Origin: HK1 sp965220535
GTDB lineage: Bacteria; Pseudomonadota; Gammaproteobacteria; HK1
NCBI GenBank assembly: GCA_965220535.1
Contig: OZ244833.1
Coordinates: 1,736,001-1,800,000 of the forward strand
Length of the DNA stretch: 64,000 bases
Direction of reading: 5' to 3'
The notes below the pieces were generated by a model. It was not told where the DNA came from. It ran no database searches and saw only the letters and a program-made list of their open reading frames with translations. The translations under genes and the position numbers were made by a program. Of this stretch, positions 45,220 to 54,450 are shown in pieces (position 1 is the stretch's first letter; every line of letters begins with the position of its first letter).

Positions 45220-47271
45220 ATGCCCGATATCGTGCGCTTGGAAATCGACGAACGCGAGCCCTTCGCCGACGGCCATTCCTTCGGCGCGAGCGGTCCCTTC
45301 GAACGTTTGGAGGGGAAAGCGCATTTCACGGTCGACCCGCGAGATCCGGCATGGGCGGATATCGTCGATCTGGACAAAGTGGCGCGCAATCCAAAAGGCC
45401 TCGTCGAATATGCGAGCGACTTTTGCATCTTGAAACCCGCGAGCGGCGCGGGCGCTCGCCGTCTTTTTTTCGCCTACGGCAATCGCGGCAACAAACGCGA
45501 GTTGCAGTTCTTCAACGACGCCCCGGCGACCAACCGCCCCCGCAGCCTTGCCGACGCCGGAAACGGATTCCTGATGCGGCGCGGCTATACGGTGGTTTGG
45601 GCGGCTTGGGAGGGCGATCTGCTGCCCGGGGACGGTCGGCTATGCCTCGATCTCCCCGTTGCCTACAACCCCGACGGCAGTCGCATCACCGGCCTCGTCC
45701 GCCGAGAGTTCATCGCCGACCGCCTTGATATCTCGACCCTGCCTTTGAGCGGGCAGGCCTCGACCCGAAGCTATCCGACCCTTGACCTCGACCCCGAGCG
45801 CTGCGTACTGACCAAACGCCGATATCCCGACTCCCCACGCACGAGGATCAAAAGCGACCGCTTCGCCTTCGCCCGCATCGAACGCAGCGCAAGCGGCATG
45901 GACGCCCAAGGAAGCGAGAGCGCCTTGGTCGAATCCGACTGTCATCTCCATCTCTACGAGGGCTTCGAACCGGGCTGGATCTACGAATTCCTCTATACCG
46001 CCTGCGACCCGCGCCCCTACGGAGCCGGGCATGCGGTGGTGCGAGATCTGGTCGATTTCTTGCGGCGAGAGAAGGATGCCGCTCGCAATCCCCTGGCCGG
46101 ATCCATCGATCGGGCCTATGCATGGGGGCGCTCCCAAACCGGTCGTTGCATCCGGGATTTCGTTCATCAGGGATATAACGCCTCCGCGCTCGAAGGCCGC
46201 GTATTCGACGGGGTGATGCCCCATGTTTCGGGTGCGGGATTGATGTGGATGAACCACCGTTTCGCGCGGGTGGTCAGCCCCGCGGGACAGCAGTACGAAG
46301 ACCATGACAACTGCGCCGACCGCTTCCCCTTCGCTTACGGCCCCTCCACCGATCACTTGAGCGCTCGCGAGGATGCGATCTGCAAACGACCCGCGACCGA
46401 CCCCTTGATCATTCACACCCAAAGCGCGAGCGAATACTGGCAGCGTCGGGGATCGTTGGTCCATACCGACACCCGAGGCAACGATCTGGAACCGCCCGCG
46501 AACGTTCGCATCTATTTTTGGTCGAGTTCGCAGCATTTCGCGGACCCCAATGCCATTGCCCATCCGGCGCGCGGAGCCTGCCGACAACCGGAAAATATCG
46601 TGCAGACATCGATATTCCTGCGGGCGATGCTCGACGCCCTCGATGCTTGGGTCGTCGACGGCACGCCCCCGCCGAGCAGCCGCATCCCCCGGCGCAAAGA
46701 CGGCAGCCTGGTCACCTTCGAGGAATGGACCGCGCAATTCCCGCAGATCCCCGGCGTCGACAAACCCCGGGAACCGAATCTGCTGCCGCACCTCGACTTC
46801 GGCCCGGATTTTTCGAAAGGATTGCTGCGCGAACCCCCGCAAGCCGCCCCCGACGATGCCAAGGACGAGGGCTATGCCATCTTGGTCCCGGCGGTCGATG
46901 CCGACGGCAACGATATAGCGGGAGCAAGAGCCCCGATGGTGGCGGCCCCGCTTTGCACCTACACCGGCTGGAATCTGCGACGAAAGGGTTTCGGCACCGG
47001 AGCGATGCATGTTCTCAGCGGCAGCGCCATCCCCTTTGCGAACAGCGAGGAAGAAGCCGCTTGGAGCGGCGACCCCCGCCGCTCGATTTCGGAACGCTAT
47101 GAAAGCATCCAAGACTATCTAGAAGCGATCGAAGCCGCCGCCCGCCACCTAGTCAACGAACGACTGATGCTCGAAGAGGATATCGAGCGAGCGGTCGAAC
47201 GAGCGAGGGAGTTGGGCGAGCCTTTTTTCGGTGCCTTAAGGGCCATAAAGAATTGCGAGGAATCGAGATGA
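45220..47271 (+). CDS. Alpha/beta hydrolase domain protein, large
   Basis: A 683-residue protein. The nucleophile elbow is GRSQTGR with Ser305, and YDIP-like sections such as RLFFAYGNRGNKRELQFFND and RRGYTVVWAAWEGD match the large alpha/beta-hydrolase domain family often found near ABC transporters. No signal peptide is visible, so it is cytoplasmic. It follows the Liv-type transporter, separated by a terminator, and may hydrolyse an ester or amide taken up by it; that is inference. The gene overlaps the AbiJ-like gene by ATGA. Confidence 0.8.
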   Translation: MPDIVRLEIDEREPFADGHSFGASGPFERLEGKAHFTVDPRDPAWADIVDLDKVARNPKGLVEYASDFCILKPASGAGARRLFFAYGNRGNKRELQFFNDAPATNRPRSLADAGNGFLMRRGYTVVWAAWEGDLLPGDGRLCLDLPVAYNPDGSRITGLVRREFIADRLDISTLPLSGQASTRSYPTLDLDPERCVLTKRRYPDSPRTRIKSDRFAFARIERSASGMDAQGSESALVESDCHLHLYEGFEPGWIYEFLYTACDPRPYGAGHAVVRDLVDFLRREKDAARNPLAGSIDRAYAWGRSQTGRCIRDFVHQGYNASALEGRVFDGVMPHVSGAGLMWMNHRFARVVSPAGQQYEDHDNCADRFPFAYGPSTDHLSAREDAICKRPATDPLIIHTQSASEYWQRRGSLVHTDTRGNDLEPPANVRIYFWSSSQHFADPNAIAHPARGACRQPENIVQTSIFLRAMLDALDAWVVDGTPPPSSRIPRRKDGSLVTFEEWTAQFPQIPGVDKPREPNLLPHLDFGPDFSKGLLREPPQAAPDDAKDEGYAILVPAVDADGNDIAGARAPMVAAPLCTYTGWNLRRKGFGTGAMHVLSGSAIPFANSEEEAAWSGDPRRSISERYESIQDYLEAIEAAARHLVNERLMLEEDIERAVERARELGEPFFGALRAIKNCEESR

Positions 47272-48170
47272 GCGAAAACCTCCACCTGACTTATAAACAA
47301 CGATATGGCTTCGAGGATCTGCCGCAAGTGATGAGGATCGGGGAATTATCCAAAGATTTACGGCGTGAGATGTGGAATTTGATATTGCGATTTATCGGAT
47401 ACAATACGAGTCCTGACGATTCGAGTCAACAACTATTTTTTAGTCGTGTACTCGGAGAGTATCAGAAAAGACCTGTTGACGAAATCGATACAAGAGGTCG
47501 TCGACCGTTCGATGAGGTCAAGAATATTATAATGAAAGAATCCGCCGAAAACACTCTCCAGTTTATTGAAATTCTGATCAATGACGAATTAGTTTCAAGA
47601 TCGTTTTTTCCAGATCCTGTTGTTTCGCAGTCATATTCACCAGAAGATCTGGAAAACTTGATCTATCTGTTTAGAAAGCATACCGCTCCCTATTGGTTCG
47701 GTCGAAGAGAAGATTCCATTCGAATTTTCCAACAAACGAGCAAAGAAGAAGCCGAGGCAACGGCGAAGTCACTCGAAGCAATCAAGAATGCCGGCGGATT
47801 TGAAGGCGCGTTATCACATTTACGAGACGCTGCTGAATTTATAAATCAACAGAAATTCGCCGCATCTATTCATCAGAGCATCAACGCCGTAGAATCCGTC
47901 GCCCGATCTATAGAACCCAATGCCAAAACGCTTGCCGATGCTCTCAAAAAACTCGATAATCACAACGTCATCAAACACCCCGCTTTCAAAGGTGCCCTCG
48001 ATAAACTCTATGGGTATACCAGCGACGAACCGGGTATCCGTCACTCCCTTATCGACCAAAACGATGCGAATGTCGACTTGCCAGAGGCCTTGTTTTTCTA
48101 CTGTGTCTGCGCCGCTTCCGCTGGCTACCTCGCAACCATCGGAGATGTCAAACACAAAGGCATCCCATAA
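47268..48170 (+). CDS. AbiJ-like/HEPN-type protein, probable abortive infection factor
   Basis: A 300-residue protein. The N-terminus (TYKQRYGFEDLPQVMRIGEL...LRREMWNLI) resembles the AbiJ N-terminal domain found in phage-defence proteins. The C-terminal third (FAASIHQSINAVESVARSIE...GIRHS) has the pattern of a HEPN-like helical bundle with an R-H pair near residue 258. Codon use is visibly less GC-rich than the hydrolase before it, indicating transfer, although the genes overlap by four bases (ATGA). The likely role is phage-triggered growth arrest; the assignment is by resemblance only. Confidence 0.65.
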   Translation: MSENLHLTYKQRYGFEDLPQVMRIGELSKDLRREMWNLILRFIGYNTSPDDSSQQLFFSRVLGEYQKRPVDEIDTRGRRPFDEVKNIIMKESAENTLQFIEILINDELVSRSFFPDPVVSQSYSPEDLENLIYLFRKHTAPYWFGRREDSIRIFQQTSKEEAEATAKSLEAIKNAGGFEGALSHLRDAAEFINQQKFAASIHQSINAVESVARSIEPNAKTLADALKKLDNHNVIKHPAFKGALDKLYGYTSDEPGIRHSLIDQNDANVDLPEALFFYCVCAASAGYLATIGDVKHKGIP

Positions 48171-48414
48171 CGGTCATCTAAATCTTCATAAAATCGTCAT
48201 CGCATCGAATATAAAACCTGCAACTTCGCTCTCTCGTCAAAAAACCCCTATTGGCCAAAACTTCTCGCACCCGATTGCAACTGACGTTCAGGCCCGTTAT
48301 TTCGTCTCTCAAGGCATCATCGTACCCGCCGGCCCAAGAGCGATAACCGGCGATGATTTATTTCATGGAGTGTCCCTCGGAAAAAGGGTTTCTCCACTTG
48401 CAAGTGGCGGGTGG

Positions 48415-48600
48415 TCACGAGCCGGCCGAGATGGCACCGAAGATATTAACGGCGACGGTCATTATGGAAATGGTCGATATAATAATCGTCGTGATGATGA
48501 TGCCCGTGCCCCAAAGCACAATTCTCTCCAATCGCTTGAAATTCTCGTCGATCTTATCGAGATTCGCATTGTCGACTGCTGTCTGCTTGTGAAGTTCCAA
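48415..48600 (-). CDS. Small membrane protein with N-terminal coiled coil, start uncertain
   Basis: The frame from a TTG at 48600 gives 61 residues ending in one membrane helix (IVLWGTGIIITTIIISTISI). Coding character continues upstream without a stop (EIDRLVAERYAQAQDRKGER, ...SEAIEERIDALTREE) to at least 48710, overlapping the end of the 2-hydroxyacid dehydrogenase gene, yet no ATG, GTG or TTG lies in that part. The true start is therefore unclear: a CTG near 48615, or a lost start in a decayed gene. The protein looks like a small coiled-coil membrane anchor of unknown role. Confidence 0.5.
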   Translation of the reverse strand: MELHKQTAVDNANLDKIDENFKRLERIVLWGTGIIITTIIISTISIMTVAVNIFGAISAGS

Positions 48601-48698
48601 CTCTTCCCGGGTCAGGGCATCGATCCTCTCTTCTATTGCCTCCGATCGTTCGCCCTTCCTATCTTGCGCCTGCGCATACCGCTCGGCAACGAGCCGAT

Positions 48699-49670
48699 CT
48701 ATTTCGACACGAAGCCAAGCCCCTTGTCGACCAGATTGACAAGAGTCTCGCCCCGAACGTAGCGCCGGAAATTATCGACGAAAAGATCGACCAGAGTCTT
48801 TTCGAAGCCGTGGTATTCGCCGGACATGTGAGGAGAGACGAGCACGTTATCCATCGTCCAAAGAGGGCTTTCCGGCTCCAAGGGCTCGGTCGCGAAGACA
48901 TCCAAGCCCGCTCCGGCGATCCTTCCTTGGGCCAACGCCTCCACCATCGCTTTTTCATCCACCAAGGCTCCGCGTCCCAAGTTGAAAAGGCGGGCGCTCG
49001 GCTTCATCGCGGCAAAGCGCGCGGCATCGAAAAAGCCTCGGTTTTTTTCCGTCAGCGGGGGCACCAGCACCACCCAATCCGCTTTTCCTAGCGGGGCGTC
49101 GAAATCGTCCGCCCCGTGCACCCGATCGAAATCTGAATCGCCCGCGCGCGCCCGACGCCCCACCCCTTCGACCTCGATCCCCGTCTTGCGCAACAAACGC
49201 GCGATCTCCCGCCCGATGCTGCCGGTTCCGATCACCAACGCCCGCGTCCCCGCCACCCGCTCGGTATGGCGGTGGAGCCATTTTCTTTCGCCTTGCCGGG
49301 CGGTCGTCCGGCGAAAATCCTTGGCGAAGAAGAGGATCATCCCCAGCGTGTATTCGGCCATCGCCCGATCGAAGATGCCCCGAGCGTTGGTCAGGATCAC
49401 CTCGCTTTCGACCAACGCCGGAAAGAGCGCGGCGTCCACCCCGGCAGCGCCCCACTGGACCCAACGCAGCCGATCCGATGCCTCGAAGGAGGCTTTCAGG
49501 TTGCGAGCGTCGGCGTCCCATCCGAGCAGCACTTCCGCCCCGGGCAAGGCCTTGCGGATACCTTGCGAATCGTTGACCAGGCGAAATTCCGCCTCGTCGG
49601 CGATGGCATCGATCCCGGGCACCTCGGCGAGGCTTTCGACTCCTTGGATAACGACGACCCGTTTGTTCAT
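48699..49670 (-). CDS. D-2-hydroxyacid dehydrogenase (NAD(P)-dependent)
   Basis: A 323-residue dehydrogenase of the D-isomer-specific 2-hydroxyacid family. The NAD-binding motif VIGTGSIGREIARLL follows about residue 140; the catalytic Arg is in NLGRGALVDE, and the catalytic His in SPHMSGEY. It reduces a 2-keto acid or oxidises a D-2-hydroxyacid (glyoxylate/hydroxypyruvate-type), exact substrate unknown. The ATG at 49670 begins MNKRVVVIQGVE; an open frame runs 100 codons further upstream without coding character. It is followed by the small membrane protein on the same strand. Confidence 0.88.
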   Translation of the reverse strand: MNKRVVVIQGVESLAEVPGIDAIADEAEFRLVNDSQGIRKALPGAEVLLGWDADARNLKASFEASDRLRWVQWGAAGVDAALFPALVESEVILTNARGIFDRAMAEYTLGMILFFAKDFRRTTARQGERKWLHRHTERVAGTRALVIGTGSIGREIARLLRKTGIEVEGVGRRARAGDSDFDRVHGADDFDAPLGKADWVVLVPPLTEKNRGFFDAARFAAMKPSARLFNLGRGALVDEKAMVEALAQGRIAGAGLDVFATEPLEPESPLWTMDNVLVSPHMSGEYHGFEKTLVDLFVDNFRRYVRGETLVNLVDKGLGFVSK

Positions 49671-49842
49671 GGTTCGATACGTTTCTCGTTTTCGATGATC
49701 GAGGGAGTATTCGCGATGCTTCTTCGGCGTTTCGACCCGCTCCCGCTGCCGCAACTGCCGCAACTCTCGAACGCGCATTCGGGATCCAAGGGGATTCGAA
49801 AGGCCAAGTCTGCCGGCGGGCGGACAAGCATCGAGCGACAAT

Positions 49843-50358
49843 TCAGTGTCGGGAATGAGAAGGGTCGCCCTCATGCGCTTTGCCGACCGGCACATCGATC
49901 TCCAACGATGCACCCGAGGCGAACTCCAGCCTCGCCTTGAACTGCGTGTCTTTCTCGATCGGACGTGCAAGCCCCATCAGCATCAAATGCAAGCCCCCGG
50001 GCTCGAGTCTCACCGGCTTCCCGGGCAAGAGTTCGATGGACTCCACTTGGCGCATCGAAAGCATACCCGCTTCGTCCTTGATATGGTCATGGATCTCGAC
50101 CCTCGACGAGACTTCGCTGGTCGCCCCGACCAAACGATCCGGCCGCTCCCCCTCGTTGACGATGGTCATGAACACCACTTGGTTGGCCAATATCGGCGGC
50201 AGCTCGGGAGCCCACGGGGACTCGACCGAAATCGAGCCGATGCGGAAAATACGATCCGCATGCGCCTGCGAATGGTGACGGGAAAAAGCGTTCCAGCCGA
50301 ATATCGCAAGGGCGACCGACAGCGCGATGAGCCCGAATATGATCGTTCTCGCCAACAT
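49843..50358 (-). CDS. Periplasmic copper chaperone PCu(A)C
   Basis: A 171-residue protein anchored or exported by an N-terminal hydrophobic segment (IIFGLIALSVALAIFGWNAF). The PCu(A)C copper site H-x-M...H-x-M is seen as VEIHDH...GMLSMRQV and GGLHLMLMGL. Such proteins deliver Cu(I) to the CuA or CuB site of cytochrome oxidases. It is convergent with the 2-hydroxyacid dehydrogenase side and divergent from two cytochrome c genes, a respiratory setting. Confidence 0.88.
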   Translation of the reverse strand: MLARTIIFGLIALSVALAIFGWNAFSRHHSQAHADRIFRIGSISVESPWAPELPPILANQVVFMTIVNEGERPDRLVGATSEVSSRVEIHDHIKDEAGMLSMRQVESIELLPGKPVRLEPGGLHLMLMGLARPIEKDTQFKARLEFASGASLEIDVPVGKAHEGDPSHSRH

Positions 50359-50759
50359 TCGCTCCTTCGTTCTTGGGGTTTCGCTTTTTTAGTCGATGAC
50401 GAGCGTGCCAAGCGCAAGAGGGGTTATCGATACCGCCTTGGCATCTTCGACCGCCCGATCCGGCTTTGCCCGCGATTTTGCCCGCGATCCGGCCTTGCAA
50501 CGATTCCACGCCCGCCGGAGCCGAGCCCGGAGCCGAGCCCGAAGCCAAGCGACGACCCGACAATCCCATCGGAAAATCGCACGGAATTCTGCGTGAATCG
50601 ACAACGATCCGGATAACGATCCGGCGGCAAGCGGTTATACTTCGCTCGCAAGCAATATCGTTCGGTATTTTCCCCGCTGTGCGCTCTTGCGCTTTACGGG
50701 GCGGGATCGGCGATATCCAACGAATTTTCAGCCCTGACTCCCAAGGAAACGAGAGCCGG
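50359..50759. other. Divergent intergenic region between copper chaperone and cytochrome c
   Basis: About 400 bp with no gene. Short direct repeats are present (gcccgcgattttgcccgcgatccgg; ggagccgagcccggagccgagcccgaagcc; gatccggataacgatccgg). The last part, aagcggttatacttcgctcgc, may contain the promoter of the cytochrome genes. Confidence 0.4.
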
Positions 50760-51101
50760 ATGCGCTACAAAACATTCATCGCCATGTCGATCGCGGCCAT
50801 CGGCATCATCACCGCCCCAGCCGCTACCGCTCAAGCGAGCGCTCAGGGCGATCCCGATCGGGGTCGCGCCAAGGCCGCCACCTGTATGGGCTGTCACGGA
50901 ATTCCCGGCTACCAAAATGTTTATCCGAGTTATACGGTGCCTCGGCTAGGTGGCCAGCATGCGCAGTATATCGTCGCCGCGCTCGAGGCCTACAAGAACG
51001 GTCAACGCTCCCACAAGACCATGCAGGCGCAGGCCGCTTCTTTGAGCACGGAAGACATGCAAGACATCGCCGAGTACTTCGCCTCGGCCAAACGCCGATA
51101 G
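50760..51101 (+). CDS. Small periplasmic cytochrome c
   Basis: A 113-residue mono-heme cytochrome with a signal peptide (cut after ATAQA) and heme site CMGCH (C42, C45, H46). The axial Met is probably in KTMQAQAAS. The sequence VPRLGGQHAQYIVAALEAYK is typical of one half of cytochrome c4 or c553-type proteins. It is followed 115 bp later by a related cytochrome. Likely role: electron carrier to a terminal oxidase. Confidence 0.92.
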   Translation: MRYKTFIAMSIAAIGIITAPAATAQASAQGDPDRGRAKAATCMGCHGIPGYQNVYPSYTVPRLGGQHAQYIVAALEAYKNGQRSHKTMQAQAASLSTEDMQDIAEYFASAKRR

Positions 51102-51216
51102 CCCTTTTCGAACCGACAGGGCTTCGAAAAACCCGTCTTCTCGCCAAAAGTCCAACCGTCCTCGCTTTTTACGGGATTCGATAACCGATTCCAAGATCGA
51201 TCAGGAGAACGCGTCG

Positions 51217-51552
51217 ATGCTCCGCATAGTATTAATCGCCACTGCAAGCCTCCTATCGGCCGCCACCGTATCGGCCGCCGGTGATGCGGATGCCGGAAGG
51301 GAAAAAGCGCAGGCTCTTTGCCAGTCTTGCCACGGGCCGGACGGCAATAGCCCGACCCCGCAGTTCCCCAAACTCGGCGGACAGCATGCCGACTATCTCG
51401 TGCAAAGCCTCAAAGACTACAAAAGCGGAGCGAGAAACAATCCGATCATGGCCGGTTTCGTCGCGACGATGAGCGAGAAGGATATGGAAGATCTCGCCGC
51501 GTGGTATGCAAGCCAAAGCGGCGGTGTGCACACTCCCAAACTGGGCCGCTAA
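51217..51552 (+). CDS. Small periplasmic cytochrome c, paralogue of the preceding one
   Basis: A 111-residue mono-heme cytochrome with a signal peptide (cut after VSA), heme site CQSCH (C35, C38, H39) and probable axial Met in NPIMAGFV. PKLGGQHADYLVQSLKDYKS matches the corresponding part of the neighbour, so the two arose by duplication and together resemble a split di-heme cytochrome c4. GGAG lies upstream of the ATG. Confidence 0.92.
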   Translation: MLRIVLIATASLLSAATVSAAGDADAGREKAQALCQSCHGPDGNSPTPQFPKLGGQHADYLVQSLKDYKSGARNNPIMAGFVATMSEKDMEDLAAWYASQSGGVHTPKLGR

Positions 51553-52073
51553 GGCCTTCGGCGAAGACCCGAAACCTTCGGATATCGCTTGGAATTCCAT
51601 CGCTTCCCTCTTGGCATCGCTTCGACTCCGAGATCGTTCGCTGCGCCTCGCCCGGGAAGGAGGATGAGCCTTGCCGCCTCCCAGTCGGCGGTCGGGATCG
51701 GACAACTCTGCTCGAAGCACCCCTAGCACCCCTTCTCAAGGCTTGAAGCGTTCGGTCAGGAGCGTCGGCAACGAACGCTCCCGCCATCGTCGACCGCATA
51801 GCTCCCCCGTAATGGCATCGCCGCATAGCGCTTTCGGCTCGACCGAGATCGAGTCGCGGCCGCCGCGGATATCCGAAAAAGCCACCTCCCTCCTTGCTCC
51901 CCTGCCCGAGAGAAGCCTTTCGGATCGTATCGAGCGAGCCCGCCGGCTGTTCGTGCGTCGGGGTCGATCCTTGCAGGCAGGGGGGGAAGCGCGATAAAGC
52001 CATCCGGTCAGTCTGTGCATACGATAGTCTTGACCTGCATAGGGTTTGGCTTAACCTCCCCGACAAATTACGC
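51553..52073. other. Intergenic region, no gene seen
   Basis: About 520 bp without a supported gene; frames on both strands are short and lack family resemblance. No terminator with a T tract was found directly after the second cytochrome gene. Confidence 0.4.
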
Positions 52074-52352
52074 TCAGGTGGCGAGGAACAACCAAGGTAA
52101 AACACTTTCGACGGTATAGATAAAAACACCGACCAATACCATGATAAGGGCGAATATCCCGATAGCCATACCCTTGGCATAATCTGCATCCCCGGGGGGT
52201 ACGTTCGCTCGCAAATAGGCGATGGCTAAAAAGAGACATTGAAAACACAGGTACACGAAGATACCGGCGATGATATATAGCGCGTACATAACAAACCGCA
52301 TTGCATCGAAGGCAGCAATATCCGTTTCCATAACGACTATCTCCAATTGCAT
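52074..52352 (-). CDS. Small membrane protein, unknown function
   Basis: A 92-residue protein with two or three membrane segments (FVMYALYIIAGIFVYLCFQC, then a second group AIGIFALIMVLVGVFIYTVE). The start at 52352 (MQLEIVVMETD) is uncertain; the Met at residue 8 is an alternative. The gene is AT-richer than its surroundings. No family recognised; the helix pattern and lack of stops support it. Confidence 0.55.
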   Translation of the reverse strand: MQLEIVVMETDIAAFDAMRFVMYALYIIAGIFVYLCFQCLFLAIAYLRANVPPGDADYAKGMAIGIFALIMVLVGVFIYTVESVLPWLFLAT

Positions 52353-53322
52353 CGAAGGGCGGCGAAGGGCATCGAGGCCCTAGGGAGCAGTACGCAAGCC
52401 CTGCGTATCCGCGGTGTTTTGCATTATAGATGAACCATCGCGACCCCCTTCATGCCCTACCGATAACCCCCTCCCCCCACCTCCCGCAGACAGGCAGCCT
52501 CTACCAAGCCGAAAACGCCGGCTCGTTCGTAGGGGGCGTGATCGATGTGATCGACTGCGCAAAGATCCGCCTTGGGCAGAGCTGCCGTCATTTTGCGAGC
52601 CATGCCCGGATTGCCTGCGCGTCTCGCCCGATGCAAGAGGGTGTCGGCGAGGATTGCCACCCTCCAGGGCGTGGTGCGATACCTGGACAGAAAGACCATC
52701 GCGATCTGCCGATCTGAATGGCTTTGCCAAGAAGGGATGCTTAGGCATCTTCAGGGTCAGGCATGCGTCAGGCCTGCCTCAGGAATACCGTTGCACGATT
52801 TGCCCCCGGGCGACTGAATAGGCAGGCGTACCCCAAAGCGATCCGTCGGCATCGATAGCCTGCGAACGAGGCTGGCCCGTCCGGTGAAGCGTGCCATCCT
52901 CCATAAAAAGCCCTAGGGGTTGACAACGCCCGCCTCCCCACCTTGCTTTTTTCAGTAGCCTGATTTGGCTGGGCGACACCCCCGATAATCGCATCCGCCG
53001 GCAGTAGCAAACCCCTTACAATTCGTTCTTCGATATCGCCATATCGCCGCCCTCCGGCTTATTCGCCGAAATTCTATCGTATAGACTTCGATGGCAGCCC
53101 GGTCGTGATCGAAACCCGTCACCGAAGCGCTCGTCCACGAAATCGAGCGGACAAAGACATCCCCGGCGACGGGTCTAGGCGATAGACTCGCCGATGAAAA
53201 GGCTTTGCATCAAGCCGCACGATCCCCGATATCGGCGATATTTTCGACCGCCTACCTGAAATCGACGCTAGCGGAGCGTTCTCGTAGGACGAAAGCACCC
53301 GACTCCCGGAGGGAACAAGGCC
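52353..53322. other. Relic-containing intergenic region upstream of the nuclease operon
   Basis: About 970 bp with no intact gene. On the minus strand 52994-52779 shows a fair frame (VSPSQIRLLKKARWGGGRCQ; GQPRSQAIDADGSLWGTPAY) ending in a stop, then KMPKHPFLAKPFRSADRDG in another frame, related to the remnant at 35188-35382. The last 200 bp must contain the promoter of the SbcD-like operon; GGAGGGAACAAGGCC precedes its ATG. Confidence 0.45.
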
Positions 53323-54450
53323 ATGAGCATCACCTTCATCCACAGCGCGGATTGGCAGATCGGCAAACCGTTCGCGAATATCCCGGGCGATCCGGGAGCG
53401 GCGCTGCGCTCGCAGCGAATCGACACCGTCAAGGCCATCGCCGAAGAGGCGCAGAAGCGGCAAGTCGATGCGGTATTGGTCGCCGGCGACGTCTTCGATG
53501 ACAATGCCGTCTCGAACGACACCCTAAGACGGACCATCAACGCCATGGCTCCCTACAAAGGACCGTGGGTACTGCTGCCGGGCAACCACGATGCCGGCCT
53601 GACGCAAAGCGCATGGAGTCGCCTGCGCAAACTGGAGGTGGTGCCGGAAAATATCCTCCTTGCGGATAACCCCGAGCCGATCGAACTTTGCCAAGGACGG
53701 CTGGTCGTACTGCCCGCCCCTTTGCAGCGCCGACACGAGGTTCGAGACATCACCGATTGGTACGACGATTTCAAGACCGAACCCGGCGTTTTTCGCGTCG
53801 GGCTCGCGCATGGATCCATCACCGAGCGCTTGCCCGAGGAAGCCACGCTCAACAACGCCATCGCGAACGACAGAGCCGAAAGCGCGAAACTGGACTATCT
53901 CGCCTTAGGCGATTGGCATGGCACGCTCGAAGTGGCGGCGCGCACTTGGTACGCCGGCACCCCCGAGCCGGATCGCTTCAAGGCCAACGAACCCGGCAAT
54001 ATCCTGTCGGTAACGCTAAAAAAAGTCGGCGCCGCGCCCGAGATCGAAAAAATCCCCGTCGGTCGCTACCGATGGGAGCAGGAGGGTTTCGAGATCATGA
54101 GCGAGCAGGACTTGCCGCTCTTGGATCAAAAATTATCCGCCCTTGAAGAAAGCGAGCGGATCCTCATGCGATTGAAACTCGAAGGCGCGGTGGACTTGGC
54201 AACGAGGCAAAGGCTCGACGATCTGCTCGAAAACTGGAAGGCGCGCTTTCATTTCCTCGATGTCGATGACGATGCGGTGATCGCCGAACCCAGCGAGGAC
54301 GATATCGCCGAATTGGGAGCGACCGGTTTTATACGCAACGCGATCGACGAGTTGGTGAGCATCGGAAATAATCCGAATCATTCCGACCACGAAGCGGCGG
54401 GGATGGCATTGCAAATCCTCTATCGCGAACAAAAAGGATTGCAAAAATGA
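53323..54450 (+). CDS. SbcD/YhaO-like DNA repair exonuclease (metallophosphoesterase)
   Basis: A 375-residue calcineurin-like nuclease. The metal-binding motifs of Mre11/SbcD are GDVFD (55-59), GNHD (87-90), AHGS (His163) and GDWHG (196-200). Motif I reads SADWQIG, with Gln12 where SbcD proteins have the metal His of DxH. The C-terminal part is helical and may contact the ATPase. It overlaps the SbcC-like gene by ATGA, so the two form a complex like SbcCD or YhaO-YhaN. It is first in a four-gene operon with a helicase and a GHKL ATPase, a context that suggests genome defence or specialised repair rather than house-keeping SbcCD. Confidence 0.88.
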   Translation: MSITFIHSADWQIGKPFANIPGDPGAALRSQRIDTVKAIAEEAQKRQVDAVLVAGDVFDDNAVSNDTLRRTINAMAPYKGPWVLLPGNHDAGLTQSAWSRLRKLEVVPENILLADNPEPIELCQGRLVVLPAPLQRRHEVRDITDWYDDFKTEPGVFRVGLAHGSITERLPEEATLNNAIANDRAESAKLDYLALGDWHGTLEVAARTWYAGTPEPDRFKANEPGNILSVTLKKVGAAPEIEKIPVGRYRWEQEGFEIMSEQDLPLLDQKLSALEESERILMRLKLEGAVDLATRQRLDDLLENWKARFHFLDVDDDAVIAEPSEDDIAELGATGFIRNAIDELVSIGNNPNHSDHEAAGMALQILYREQKGLQK

